24,703 nucleotides of DNA, from assembly GCA_002499445.1 (NCBI GenBank), contig DALS01000064.1, positions 81,146 through 105,848 on the forward strand. Reading direction: 5' to 3'. Position 1 is the stretch's first letter. Each line of letters begins with the position of its first letter. This document shows, one piece after another, positions 7,595-15,106 of the stretch. The notes beneath the pieces are model-generated. The model was given only the letters and a program-made list of their open reading frames with translations. It made no database searches and was not told the DNA's origin. The translations under genes and the position numbers were made by a program. This DNA is from Methanosarcina sp. UBA293 (lineage in GTDB: Archaea; Halobacteriota; Methanosarcinia; Methanosarcinales; Methanosarcinaceae).

Positions 7595-8158
7595 ATGCAA
7601 CTTCCAACACCCGAAGATCTTAAAAAAAGGAGAAATGAACTCGGGCTTACCCAGAGTGACCTAGCTAAGAGAGCAGGAGTAAGCCAACCCCTTATAGCTC
7701 GTATAGAATCAGGAGATGTAGATCCTAGACTTTCTACAGTCAGAAAAATTCTTGACGCTTTTGAAGAAGTTGAAAAGGAACAGCAGATTATTATAAGAGA
7801 TCTGATGCACTCTCCTGTGATTCACGTTTCTCCAGACGACTCCGTGGAAGAAGTGGTAAACCTTATGCATACTCACGGTTTCTCACAGGTTCCTGTGCTT
7901 GATGGGGGTATTCCGGTTGGAAGTGTTTCGGAAGATATGATAATAAAATTGATGGCTGAAAGTAAAAAAAAGTCGATTTCTCAACTGAAAGTCTCCGAAG
8001 TTATGGGAGAATCCTTTCCAACAGTATCTCCAAGCATTTCGATCTCAGTAGTCTCGCATATATTGGAAGGAAATCCTGCCGTACTTATAGCAGAAAAAGG
8101 GACAGTTGTTGGCGTAGTGACAAAACATGACGTTATGAAGCTCCTACAAGGTCAATAA
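7595..8158 (+). CDS. HTH-CBS transcriptional regulator
   Basis: This 187-residue protein joins an XRE-type helix-turn-helix (about 7-55: LKKRRNELGLTQSDLAKRAG, VSQPLIARIESGDVDPRLST) to a pair of CBS domains. The first is at about 66-122, starting RDLMHSPVIHVSPDDSVEEV; the second is at about 133-187, starting VSEVMGESFPTVSPS and ending VVGVVTKHDVMKLL. CBS pairs usually bind adenine nucleotides or S-adenosylmethionine, so this is likely a repressor or activator that senses such a ligand (COG3620-like family). The ATG at 7595 comes right after TATATAT and has no Shine-Dalgarno site. Three palindromes directly upstream point to self-control. It appears monocistronic; its ligand and regulon are unknown. 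Confidence 0.9.
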   Translation: MQLPTPEDLKKRRNELGLTQSDLAKRAGVSQPLIARIESGDVDPRLSTVRKILDAFEEVEKEQQIIIRDLMHSPVIHVSPDDSVEEVVNLMHTHGFSQVPVLDGGIPVGSVSEDMIIKLMAESKKKSISQLKVSEVMGESFPTVSPSISISVVSHILEGNPAVLIAEKGTVVGVVTKHDVMKLLQGQ

Positions 8159-8510
8159 TCAACCTTACAGTCAACAATCAAAATCCTTCCTTCTGATTGG
8201 CCGGTTTCTAAGACCAGCTATGAAAAGCACATCAATTATATACTAGGATTAAATTAAACCTGAACTCTAAGTCGAATTTAACGCTTAACCATCCAAGGTA
8301 GCTTAACTTAATAAGCTTATTAAAAACCTCAGGACACTAGGATAATGTAGGTCCTTTTGGTCACATTGTGTTATAATGATATAACTAGGATAATATAACT
8401 CTAAATTATTTTAAATCTGCAGATTTGAAAATTAAAGAAATAATATAAACCCTTAAATAGATAAAAAACAAACAGAAGTTAAAATTTTGTAAATGTGGAG
8501 TATAAAAAAT
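8159..8510. other. 352-bp spacer with palindromes upstream of the aminotransferase-riboflavin cluster
   Basis: It contains a perfect 16-bp palindrome TTAATAAGCTTATTAA (8308-8323), an 11-bp direct repeat ACTAGGATAAT (8336-8346 and 8384-8394) and a perfect 14-bp palindrome AAATCTGCAGATTT (8413-8426). The latter lies just upstream of a TATA-like TAATATAAA near 8441-8450. No gene is seen. Confidence 0.6.
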
Positions 8511-9662
8511 ATGGATCTGGAAGATACCCTTCTCATGATGCCTGGTCCCGTACCTGTTGCGCCCAGAGTCCTTAGAGCCATGTCAAAACCGATGATCAAC
8601 CACCGGAGCGCGGAATTTGCCGGAATTTATGCCGACTGCAGGGAAGTTCTTTCCAGCGTTTTCCAGACGAAGAATGACATTTTCTTGCTAAGTGGTTCAG
8701 GAACAGCAGGAATGGAAGCTGCTGTCGGGTCTCTGGTTGAAAACGGGGACAAAGTCATTGCTATAGAAAACGGAAAGTTCGGGGAGCGCTTTAAAGATAT
8801 TGCAGCTCGTTATGCGGAAGTTGTACCTGTTGTATTTGAATGGGGTCTTCCGATTGACCTTGAAATTGTTAAGGAAAAACTCGAAGAAGGGGCAAAAGCC
8901 ATCACTCTTGTCCACAACGAAACTTCAGCAGGTATTCTTAATCCGGCTGCAGAAATTGGCAAGCTTGCCAAAAAATATGATGCACTTTTTATTATGGACG
9001 GTGTGACCTCCCTTGGGGGGGATGATGTAAAGGTCGATGAATGGGGAGTTGACATTGCAGTTGTAGGTTCACAGAAGTGCCTTGCAGCTCCTCCAGGACT
9101 TGCAGCTGTTTCTGTAAGTGAAAAGGCTTTTGAGACTATGAAGGAAGTAACAAAAAAGCCATATTATACTGACCTCCTGGCATATAAAAAGAGTGGGGAT
9201 AAACCCAAACCAGAAACACCTTATACTCCTGCGATCCCTCTTTTCTATGCTCTTCAGGAAGCTCTGCACATCATAAAAGAAGAAGGAGTAGAGGCAAGGA
9301 TCAAGAGGCATAAGACTCTTTCAGAATCCTTAAGAGCAGCAGTTGCCGAGTTGAACATTGAGATGTTCCCGCAGCTTAACGAATACAGCCATTACTCCAA
9401 TACAGTATCTGCTATGAAAGCTCCAGCAGGCATTGATGGCGAGAATATAAAGAGTGGTATGAAGAAGCGAGGCATAATTATTGCAGGCGGACAAGAACGT
9501 CTTAAAAGTAAGATTTTCAGAATAGGATGTATGGGGAATGTCACTGCCAGGGACGTGCTCTCAACTATCCAGCAACTGGAAATCATACTAAATGAACGTG
9601 GTTATATTGACAACCTGGGAGCAGGCGTAGAAGCTGCAACCAGGGTTATTGACAGGGCCTGA
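8511..9662 (+). CDS. Class V aminotransferase (serine/alanine-glyoxylate/phosphoserine type)
   Basis: This is a PLP-dependent fold-type I aminotransferase of class V, 383 residues from this start. The family hallmarks are MMPGPVPVAPRVLRAM at the N-terminus, the SGSGTAGMEA phosphate-binding loop (61-70), HNETSAGILNP (135-145), Asp163 in MDGVTSLGG, and Lys189 in GSQKCLAAPPGLA as the likely PLP lysine. It is close to the archaeal MJ0959-like enzymes, reported as broad-specificity transaminases able to act on phosphoserine; the in vivo substrate here is open. An in-frame ATG exists at 8493, but the ATG at 8511 is preferred because GGAG (8497-8500) precedes it and the conserved region begins there. 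It is followed after 75 bp by ribC, probably in one transcript, with a hairpin over its stop codon. Confidence 0.87.
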   Translation: MDLEDTLLMMPGPVPVAPRVLRAMSKPMINHRSAEFAGIYADCREVLSSVFQTKNDIFLLSGSGTAGMEAAVGSLVENGDKVIAIENGKFGERFKDIAARYAEVVPVVFEWGLPIDLEIVKEKLEEGAKAITLVHNETSAGILNPAAEIGKLAKKYDALFIMDGVTSLGGDDVKVDEWGVDIAVVGSQKCLAAPPGLAAVSVSEKAFETMKEVTKKPYYTDLLAYKKSGDKPKPETPYTPAIPLFYALQEALHIIKEEGVEARIKRHKTLSESLRAAVAELNIEMFPQLNEYSHYSNTVSAMKAPAGIDGENIKSGMKKRGIIIAGGQERLKSKIFRIGCMGNVTARDVLSTIQQLEIILNERGYIDNLGAGVEAATRVIDRA

Positions 9663-9693
9663 AGAGGACATAGATTTACTAGATCTCTTCAGG
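9658..9693 (+). other. 9-bp inverted repeat over the aminotransferase stop codon
   Basis: CCTGAAGAG (9658-9666) and CTCTTCAGG (9685-9693) pair perfectly around an 18-nt loop. The first arm includes the TGA at 9660-9662. It is not followed by a clear T run, so it may be an RNA processing or translation-coupling element between the aminotransferase gene and ribC, not a terminator. Confidence 0.5.
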
Positions 9694-9737
9694 AAACCCC
9701 GAAAAAAAATTAATCTTGAAATTCCAATCGGATTCAC

Positions 9738-10202
9738 ATGCCCACAATAGGAATTGCCGATACTACGTTTGCACGCTATAATATGGGGCGTGCTGCAATT
9801 GACGAGATACAGAAAAATGTATCCGTGAAAATTAAGAGAGTAACCGTGCCCGGGATAAAGGATCTTCCAGTCGCAGCCAAAAAACTTATCGAAGAAGAAG
9901 GCTGCGACATCGTTATGGCCCTTGGCATGCCAGGAGCTAAGGAACAGGACAAAATATGTGCCCATGAGGCTTCTCAGGGTCTTATTATGGCCCAGCTCAT
10001 GACCAATACCCATATTATTGAGGTCTTTGTCCATGAAAATGAGGGGAAGGATGAGAAAGAACTTGCTTTCCTTATGGACAGAAGGACCCGGGAACACGCT
10101 TTAAATGTAATAAAACTGCTCTTCAAGCCTGAAAAGCTAATTCGAGAAGCCGGTACCGGTCAGAGACAAGGCTTTGAAGATGCCGGTCAATTGAGAATGT
10201 GA
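9738..10202 (+). CDS. ribC: Riboflavin synthase, archaeal type
   Basis: It catalyses dismutation of two 6,7-dimethyl-8-ribityllumazine molecules into riboflavin and 5-amino-6-ribitylamino-uracil. The 154-residue protein belongs to the archaeal riboflavin synthase family, which is related to lumazine synthase and not to bacterial RibE. Visible family segments are IGIADTTFARYNMGRAA (4-20), VPGIKDLPVAAKKLIEE (about 38-54), MALGMPGAKEQDKICAHEAS (60-79) and a C-terminal region with RRTREHALNVIKLL. The ATG at 9738 gives full family length; the ribosome site is weak. The gene precedes its pathway partner ribH by 39 bp, so the two consecutive enzymes are almost certainly co-expressed. Confidence 0.93.
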   Translation: MPTIGIADTTFARYNMGRAAIDEIQKNVSVKIKRVTVPGIKDLPVAAKKLIEEEGCDIVMALGMPGAKEQDKICAHEASQGLIMAQLMTNTHIIEVFVHENEGKDEKELAFLMDRRTREHALNVIKLLFKPEKLIREAGTGQRQGFEDAGQLRM

Positions 10203-10241
10203 AGCAACTTATGTAAAAACAAAGACTGGAGACCTTATTAG

Positions 10242-10646
10242 ATGACTATCAGCCTAGGATTAGTTGTAGCTGAATTTAACAGAGATCTGACTTATCAGAT
10301 GGAACTGCTTGGAAGAGAACACGCGGAATTCTTGGGGGCAACAGTTAAAGAAACTATTCTTGTACCAGGGGTTTTTGACATGCCCCTTGCAATCAAGAAG
10401 CTTTGCCAAAGAGATGACATCGATGCCGTGGTTACCATAGGAACTGTAATCGAAGGAGAGACTGATCATGATCAGGTAGTTATGCAGCATGCTGCAAGGA
10501 AAATTATGGATCTGTCTCTTGAGTTCAATAAGCCTGTAACTCTAGGAATTCCTGGTCCAGGCATGACTCGCATGGCAGCTCATGAACGTGTGGACTATGC
10601 GAAACGTGCAGTTGAAGCTGCGGTAAAACTGGTGCGGCGGCTGTGA
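10242..10646 (+). CDS. ribH: 6,7-dimethyl-8-ribityllumazine synthase
   Basis: It condenses 5-amino-6-ribitylamino-uracil with 3,4-dihydroxy-2-butanone 4-phosphate to form the lumazine used by RibC. The 134 residues show the lumazine synthase pattern: VAEFNRDLTYQMELLG near the N-terminus (substrate contact Phe/Asn), LVPGVFDMPLAIKKL (40-54), IGTVIEGETDHDQVV (66-80, with His76 as the catalytic histidine) and the C-terminal GIPGPGMTRMAAHER segment. The length is typical of archaeal RibH (bacterial forms are about 150). CTGGAGACC at 10226-10234 serves as a ribosome site. It lies between ribC (39-bp gap) and the AspC-like gene (53-bp gap). Confidence 0.94.
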   Translation: MTISLGLVVAEFNRDLTYQMELLGREHAEFLGATVKETILVPGVFDMPLAIKKLCQRDDIDAVVTIGTVIEGETDHDQVVMQHAARKIMDLSLEFNKPVTLGIPGPGMTRMAAHERVDYAKRAVEAAVKLVRRL

Positions 10647-10699
10647 ATACTCATAATATCTAAAATAAGATAGTAAATTTAACAAGCAGGACCATCCCT

Positions 10700-11842
10700 A
10701 TGACATCCTCAAGGCTTAAGCGTGTAGAAGAATCTGCAACGATAAGGATCTCCAATATTGCAAACAGAATGATTAAAGAGGGCACAGACGTTATTAATTT
10801 CAGCCTTGGTGAACCAGATTTCAACACTCCCAAAAATATCTGTGATGCTGCGGCAAAGGCAATGTACGAGGGAAAAACGCATTATGCCCCATCTGCAGGA
10901 ATCCCTGAACTAAGAGCAGCCATTGCCGAAAAACTGAGGACAGAAAATAATCTCGATGTAACCGAAGCAGGTGTGCTTGTCACTCCCGGAGCAAAACAGG
11001 GGATTTTCGAGATAATGATGGGCGTCCTCGATGACGGCGACGAGGCAATTCTTTTTGATCCTGCGTGGGTAACTTACGATGCATGCATACGTTTTGCAGG
11101 GGCGGAAACGGTCTGGGTTCCAACAGTTCCTGAAAAAGGTTTCATTCCTGACGATTTTGCAGATTACATAACTGATAAAACCAAGCTTATTGTTGTAAAT
11201 AGCCCAGGAAACCCAACAGGAGGGGTCTTCGGAAAAAAGACTTTACAATGCATTGCCGATCTTGCAATTGACCACGACCTCACAGTGGTCTCGGATGAAA
11301 TATATGAGAAAACTGTTTATGAGAGAGAGCATATCAGCATTGGCAGCTTTGACGGGATGCAGGAGAGAACTATCACAGTAAACGGTTTTTCCAAGGCATA
11401 CGCCATGACAGGCTGGAGACTTGGCTACCTGACTGCTCCTCCTGAAATTCTAAAACTTCTACTTAAGATTCAGTCACACTCAGTAAGCAGTGCAACAACA
11501 TTTGTTCAGTACGGTGGGCTTGAGGCTCTTCAGGGCCCTCAGGACAGCGTTAAGGCAATGGTTGACCGTTTCAAGGTACGACGAGATGTCCTTGTAGACG
11601 GCCTGAACAAAATGGGCCTTGAATGCAAAAAGCCTGATGGAGCTTTCTATGCTTTTGCCAATGTCAGCGAGTATGGAAATGGGACAGAGGTTGCAGAAAT
11701 GCTTCTGAGAGAAGCTCAGGTGGCAGTTACCCCTGGAATTGCTTTTGGCTCATCTGGCGAGAACTTCATCAGGGTTTCTTATGCAACATCAATTGACCGA
11801 ATCAGGGAAGCTCTTGAAAGACTCGAAAAGATATTTTTATAA
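10700..11842 (+). CDS. aspC: Aspartate aminotransferase-like class I/II aminotransferase
   Basis: This is a fold-type I PLP enzyme of 380 residues in the AspC/aspartate transaminase group, predicted to interconvert oxaloacetate/glutamate and aspartate/2-oxoglutarate. The motifs are INFSLGEPDFNTP (32-44), HYAPSAGIPELR (61-72), VVNSPGNPTGG (165-175), VVSDEIYE (196-203) and Lys232 in NGFSKAYAMTGWRLGY as the PLP lysine; FIRVSYATS near the C-terminus holds the carboxylate-binding Arg. AGGACC shortly before the ATG is a modest ribosome site. It is last in the run after ribH and ends at a hairpin. Aspartate feeds aspartate semialdehyde, the acceptor of the homocysteine pathway encoded just downstream, which gives a plausible metabolic link. 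Specificity among related amino acids is not proven. Confidence 0.88.
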   Translation: MTSSRLKRVEESATIRISNIANRMIKEGTDVINFSLGEPDFNTPKNICDAAAKAMYEGKTHYAPSAGIPELRAAIAEKLRTENNLDVTEAGVLVTPGAKQGIFEIMMGVLDDGDEAILFDPAWVTYDACIRFAGAETVWVPTVPEKGFIPDDFADYITDKTKLIVVNSPGNPTGGVFGKKTLQCIADLAIDHDLTVVSDEIYEKTVYEREHISIGSFDGMQERTITVNGFSKAYAMTGWRLGYLTAPPEILKLLLKIQSHSVSSATTFVQYGGLEALQGPQDSVKAMVDRFKVRRDVLVDGLNKMGLECKKPDGAFYAFANVSEYGNGTEVAEMLLREAQVAVTPGIAFGSSGENFIRVSYATSIDRIREALERLEKIFL

Positions 11843-11854
11843 CTAGATAAAGCT

Positions 11855-11883
11855 GTAGGGGTAGACTTATCCCTACTGTTTTT
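11855..11883 (+). terminator. Hairpin with T run between aspC-like gene and ribL
   Basis: GTAGGGGTA (11855-11863) and TATCCCTAC (11868-11876) form a 9-bp stem with one G:T pair and a 4-nt loop, followed by TGTTTTT. It lies between two convergent genes and resembles an intrinsic terminator for the plus-strand gene. Confidence 0.6.
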
Positions 11884-11897
11884 ACATCTATTGTTTT

Positions 11898-12317
11898 TTA
11901 TCCATATCGTTTAAGCACCTCTTTTATTATTGCACCTGTGCTGCAAAGTGGACATTCCTTTGAAAATGGAATCCTGACTACGCTTGCGGGAATTCCTCTT
12001 GTAGTAAGTTCTTTTTCTAAAAGCTCACTGTCAAAGCGCTGGTCATAACCCAGAGCAACAATATCCGGCCTGATCTGCTTCAGGGGTTCAAACATATCCT
12101 TTTCACTGCCAAGAAAGGCTTTATCGACCATCTCAAGTGCATTTACCATCTCGAGCCGTTGCTCTTCGGGCACAATTGGTTTTGGCTTGTGAGTTATATT
12201 TAAGTCTCTCGCAACAATAACGAAAAGCTCATCTCCCAGAGCTCGTGCCTGAGTCAGAAAATAAATATGTCCGGGGTGAAGAAGGTCGAAAGTCCCGGTA
12301 GCAAGTATACGTGTCAA
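11898..12317 (-). CDS. ribL: FAD synthase RibL
   Basis: RibL is the archaeal nucleotidyltransferase that adenylylates FMN to FAD. The 139-residue protein has the cytidylyltransferase-type fold: ILATGTFDLLHPGHIYFL (4-21, with the HxGH motif at H14-H17), a central VIVARDLNITHKPKPI segment, and ALGYDQRF (88-95). The C-terminal signature CPLCSTGAIIKEVL (122-135) corresponds to the usual (I/C)ST motif. Cys122 and Cys125 match the conserved C-terminal cysteines described for M. jannaschii RibL, where they matter for activity. The start is TTG at 12317; AGGTGATC just before it matches the 16S rRNA 3' end very well and decides this start. It converges on the AspC-like gene, so flavin synthesis and FAD formation lie within 2.6 kb on opposite strands. 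Confidence 0.9.
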   Translation of the reverse strand: MTRILATGTFDLLHPGHIYFLTQARALGDELFVIVARDLNITHKPKPIVPEEQRLEMVNALEMVDKAFLGSEKDMFEPLKQIRPDIVALGYDQRFDSELLEKELTTRGIPASVVRIPFSKECPLCSTGAIIKEVLKRYG

Positions 12318-12581
12318 CAGATCACCTGGCCTGGGGTATATCCTGTAAGCATAAGAAATTTACTGAAAATAAACTTATATGAAATTTAAAAAGAGTTATA
12401 TAAAAGAATTCAGAATTATTTATACCGAATATGGTATGAACTGTTAAATATATATATGGTCAGGTACTATAATGGAGAGATTCTTTGATTACTGTGGGTA
12501 ATATATTTAACTCGCGGATATAATCATCAGTCATCTGATCCAAGAAATAAACCCTAGAACTTAAAATAAATCAATTCATAC

Positions 12582-12610
12582 ACAGCTTTCGCTTCATCCA
12601 GCAAAGCTGT
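12582..12610. promoter_or_regulatory. Inverted repeat upstream of the homocysteine-gene TATA box
   Basis: ACAGCTTT (12582-12589) and AAAGCTGT (12603-12610) are perfect 8-bp arms around 13 bases. They end about 25 bp upstream of TATATAAAT, so the site would lie outside the transcript and is more likely a protein-binding site than an RNA hairpin. Confidence 0.45.
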
Positions 12611-12634
12611 TACCTCGGGCATTATCACAAGTAA

Positions 12635-12643
12635 TATATAAAT
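12635..12643 (+). promoter_or_regulatory. TATA box of the DUF39/NIL-ferredoxin operon
   Basis: TATATAAAT lies 49-57 bases upstream of the ATG at 12692. It would give a leader of about 25-30 nt holding the ribosome site GAGGG at 12680-12684. Confidence 0.55.
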
Positions 12644-12691
12644 CTAATAAATATTACGATCAAGATAAATTTACGAAAAGAGGGAACCCCA

Positions 12692-14194
12692 ATGATTAAA
12701 AAATCAATTCATGAGATTAATAAAAAAATAGAAGACGGAAGCGTCAATGTAGTGACAGCTGAGGAGATGGTCACGATTGTTGAGGAGCTTGACGCTGAAG
12801 GAGCTGCAAAAGAAGTAGATGTAGTTACGACAGGTACATTCGGAGCTATGTGTTCTTCTGGCTTGATGCTTAACCTTGGACATTCCGAACCCCCTATTAA
12901 AATCCAGAAACTGTGGTTTAACCATGTAGAAGCATACAGTGGAGTAGCAGCCGTAGATGCTTACCTAGGGGCAGCCCAGATCTCAGACACACGAGGAATC
13001 CAGTATGGTGGAGCTCATGTCATTGAGGACCTTCTAAGGGGCAAAGAAGTCAATATTCATGCAACTTCTTATGGGACTGACTGTTATCCAAGAAAAGTGC
13101 TTGATACAACAATTACGCTTGAAGATCTTAACGAAGCCATTCTTCTGAATCCTAGGAACGCTTACCAGAAGTATGCAGCAGCAACCAACAGTTCCAAAAG
13201 AATTCTAAACACTTACATGGGGGAGCTTCTGCCCAATTTTGGAAACGTAACCTATTCCGGCGCAGGTGTACTCTCTCCCCTCTCAAATGATCCTAACTAT
13301 GAAACTATAGGCATGGGAACAAGAATTTTCATTGGAGGAGCCCAGGGATATGTTATAGGAAACGGAACTCAGCATTCTCCCTCTTCCGGTTTTGGAACTC
13401 TCATGCTAAAAGGTAACCTTAAGGAGATGAATCCTGATTATTTAAGAGCTGCTTCCTTTTCCGGATACGGGACCACCCTCTACATGGGAATCGGAATCCC
13501 TATTCCTATACTTAACGAAAAGCTTGCTGCCGCAACTGCAGTCCGCGATGAGGATATAACAACCATTATCCAGGATTATGCTGTGGGAAGCCGGGAAAAG
13601 CCAATTATCAAAAACATAAATTATTCCGAACTCAGGTCAGGTTCGGTGCAGATTAACGGAAAAGATGTACCCACTTCCTCACTTTCAAGTTTCAAGAATG
13701 CGAGAAAAATCGCAAATGAGTTAAAGGAATGGGTGAAACACGGAAAATTCTTTGTCAGCATGCCCGTGGAAAGGTTGCCTGCTGAAGGACTTGCCAAACC
13801 CATGAAACAGACGCAAGCCGTACCTCTGGTAAGAGACGTTATGTCCAGTTTTATTGTAACTATAAAAAGAGATCAAACTGTCCAGGACGCGGCGAAGAAA
13901 ATCTGGGAGAACGCTTTTAACCATCTGGCTGTGATTTCCGACACTGGTGAGCTGGTTGGGATTCTGACTGCATGGGACATCTCAAAAGCCGTTGCAGAGA
14001 ACTGCTTTGATTCTGTAGAAAGTATTATGACAAAAAAGGTGCTGACCTGTGCTCCAAATGAACCAGTAGACCTTGCAGCCAGACGGCTGGATCGTTATGG
14101 AGTGTCTGCGATGCCTGTGATTGATACTCAGAGACGGGTTCTTGGGATAATAACAAGTGACAACATAAGCAAGCTTCTTGCAAGGAGGTACTGA
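12692..14194 (+). CDS. L-aspartate semialdehyde sulfurtransferase (DUF39-CBS)
   Basis: It is predicted to convert aspartate semialdehyde plus a sulfane sulfur, with reduction, to homocysteine, the non-canonical route shown for M. acetivorans MA1821. The 500-residue protein has an N-terminal HcyBio (DUF39) domain to about residue 375 and two CBS domains (about 380-437 and 442-500: VRDVMSSFIVTIKRDQTVQD, and ESIMTKKVLTCAPNEPVDLA). Cys54 in GAMCSSG and Cys131 in SYGTDCYPRK are at the positions I recall as the persulfide-related cysteines of MA1821. The CBS pair suggests control by an adenosyl ligand such as SAM, which would make sense as end-product feedback; that is inference. GAGGG seven bases before the ATG sets the start. 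It is followed after two bases by the NIL-ferredoxin gene. Confidence 0.92.
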   Translation: MIKKSIHEINKKIEDGSVNVVTAEEMVTIVEELDAEGAAKEVDVVTTGTFGAMCSSGLMLNLGHSEPPIKIQKLWFNHVEAYSGVAAVDAYLGAAQISDTRGIQYGGAHVIEDLLRGKEVNIHATSYGTDCYPRKVLDTTITLEDLNEAILLNPRNAYQKYAAATNSSKRILNTYMGELLPNFGNVTYSGAGVLSPLSNDPNYETIGMGTRIFIGGAQGYVIGNGTQHSPSSGFGTLMLKGNLKEMNPDYLRAASFSGYGTTLYMGIGIPIPILNEKLAAATAVRDEDITTIIQDYAVGSREKPIIKNINYSELRSGSVQINGKDVPTSSLSSFKNARKIANELKEWVKHGKFFVSMPVERLPAEGLAKPMKQTQAVPLVRDVMSSFIVTIKRDQTVQDAAKKIWENAFNHLAVISDTGELVGILTAWDISKAVAENCFDSVESIMTKKVLTCAPNEPVDLAARRLDRYGVSAMPVIDTQRRVLGIITSDNISKLLARRY

Positions 14195-14196
14195 AC

Positions 14197-14583
14197 GTGA
14201 AGATAAAAATCACCATTCCTACCGAAAGAATCCATAACCCGATAATTTCCGAGTCCATAGTTGAAACAGGGATTCTGATTAATATAATGGTTGCAAATAT
14301 CGATTCAACTTACGGAGAATTAATTGCTGACGTGAGCGACCTCAGGTTCGACAAAATTAAAAAAGCTATGGAATCCAGAGGAGCAGTGGTTTCTATCCTG
14401 GATAGACCCATTCACAGGGATGAAGAAGAGTGTATCGATTGCGGAGCCTGTATTTCGGTCTGCCCAATGAATGTATATTCTTTTGACAACGACTGGAATG
14501 TCCAGGTAGACGAAAAGAAATGCATCCAGTGCGGTATGTGCATCAAGATGTGCCCACATGGAGCTTTGAAACTTGGAGACTGA
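14197..14583 (+). CDS. NIL-domain 2x[4Fe-4S] ferredoxin (homocysteine pathway partner)
   Basis: This 128-residue protein has an N-terminal NIL domain (about 3-72, the ACT-like domain also found at the end of methionine ABC transporter ATPases). A bacterial-type ferredoxin with two complete cluster motifs follows: Cys79/82/85/89 (CIDCGACISVCP) and Cys109/112/115/119 (CIQCGMCIKMCP). It corresponds to MA1822, which works with MA1821 and is thought to supply electrons or handle sulfur during homocysteine synthesis. The start is GTG at 14197, fixed by a strong AAGGAGGT at 14183-14190 inside the end of the previous gene. Only two bases separate the genes, so translation is probably coupled. Confidence 0.93.
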   Translation: MKIKITIPTERIHNPIISESIVETGILINIMVANIDSTYGELIADVSDLRFDKIKKAMESRGAVVSILDRPIHRDEEECIDCGACISVCPMNVYSFDNDWNVQVDEKKCIQCGMCIKMCPHGALKLGD

Positions 14584-15106
14584 AAATTCTGATTTCCCCA
14601 GGTTCTCTCTTTTTTCTTGCTTTCTTCTTACTTTTTTCTTTCCTTACCTTATTCTTTCTTATTTTCTTCTTACTATTTCTCCTTACTACTCCCAGTTTTT
14701 CCCCATGCTGTTTTTAGTTCTTTTTACTTCTCTCATCTCCAGTACGTTCTGTTCCCTTTGATGATGTACAAGATTTAGTTATGGATACCGATTTCTATTT
14801 CGAAACTCCCTTTATTTATAGATTGAAACAAATAATTAGAAAGTATAATATCAAAAACGGAATAAAGCATTAAAGTAAAGCATTAAAATGAGGGCTGCCT
14901 GAACTGGACATTTGCAGTTTCTTGGCGACTTCTAAAATATTCTACGGTGAACGGTGTTTACAGCTCTTAACATTATCTACAGTTCTGAATAGTGTTCCCT
15001 GTTCTTTTTTTAATTTTGAGGGATACGGTAAATCAGAATTTTATCTTTACAAAACAAAGAGTAAATTTCAAATTACTATTAAAATTTTTAAAAATTGGAG
15101 TAAGCC
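14584..15106. other. 523-bp spacer: long pyrimidine tract and leader of DUF166 gene
   Basis: About 14602-14735 is almost pure T/C with many T runs, and probably ends the DUF39 operon by archaeal T-rich termination. From 14810 on it is AT-rich. TAATATCAAAAA near 14848 could be a promoter. A more mixed stretch (about 14885-15000) ends in TTCTTTTTTTAATTTT (about 15001-15016). TAAAGCATTAAA occurs twice, at about 14863-14888. No open frame with good support is present. Confidence 0.55.
14602..14735 (+). terminator. Pyrimidine-rich termination tract after the homocysteine operon
   Basis: More than 100 bases of nearly uninterrupted T and C, with repeated TTTTTT/CTTCTTA blocks, begin about 20 bases after the NIL-ferredoxin stop codon. 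Archaeal RNA polymerase terminates at such T-rich tracts without a hairpin. The exact 3' end cannot be placed. Confidence 0.5.

Larger units (their letters stand above)
12318..12691. other. 374-bp divergent promoter region of ribL and the homocysteine genes
   Basis: It contains a dyad TTTATACC-GAATAT-GGTATGAA (12419-12440, near-perfect 8-bp arms), AT-rich stretches near 12395 and 12445 that can serve as TATA boxes, a perfect 8-bp inverted repeat ACAGCTTT...AAAGCTGT (12582-12610) and TATATAAAT (12635-12643) for the plus-strand gene. No small gene or known riboswitch is seen. Confidence 0.55.

Noticed and set aside
8159..8510. FMN riboswitch before the flavin cluster
   Set aside because: The spacer is AT-rich and lacks the conserved RFN core (no AGGGGCAGGGTG-like stretch or multi-stem layout); palindromes there look like DNA sites.
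9588..10097. 169-codon minus-strand open frame opposite the aminotransferase end and ribC
   Set aside because: It lies fully antisense to well-supported genes, has a composition unlike a real protein (many Ser/Phe/His from reversed codons) and no ribosome site.
14520..14761. Two short plus-strand frames encoding Phe/Leu-rich hydrophobic peptides
   Set aside because: They arise from translating the pyrimidine-rich terminator tract (T/C runs give Phe, Leu and Ser) and partly overlap the NIL-ferredoxin gene. They look like membrane peptides only because of base composition.
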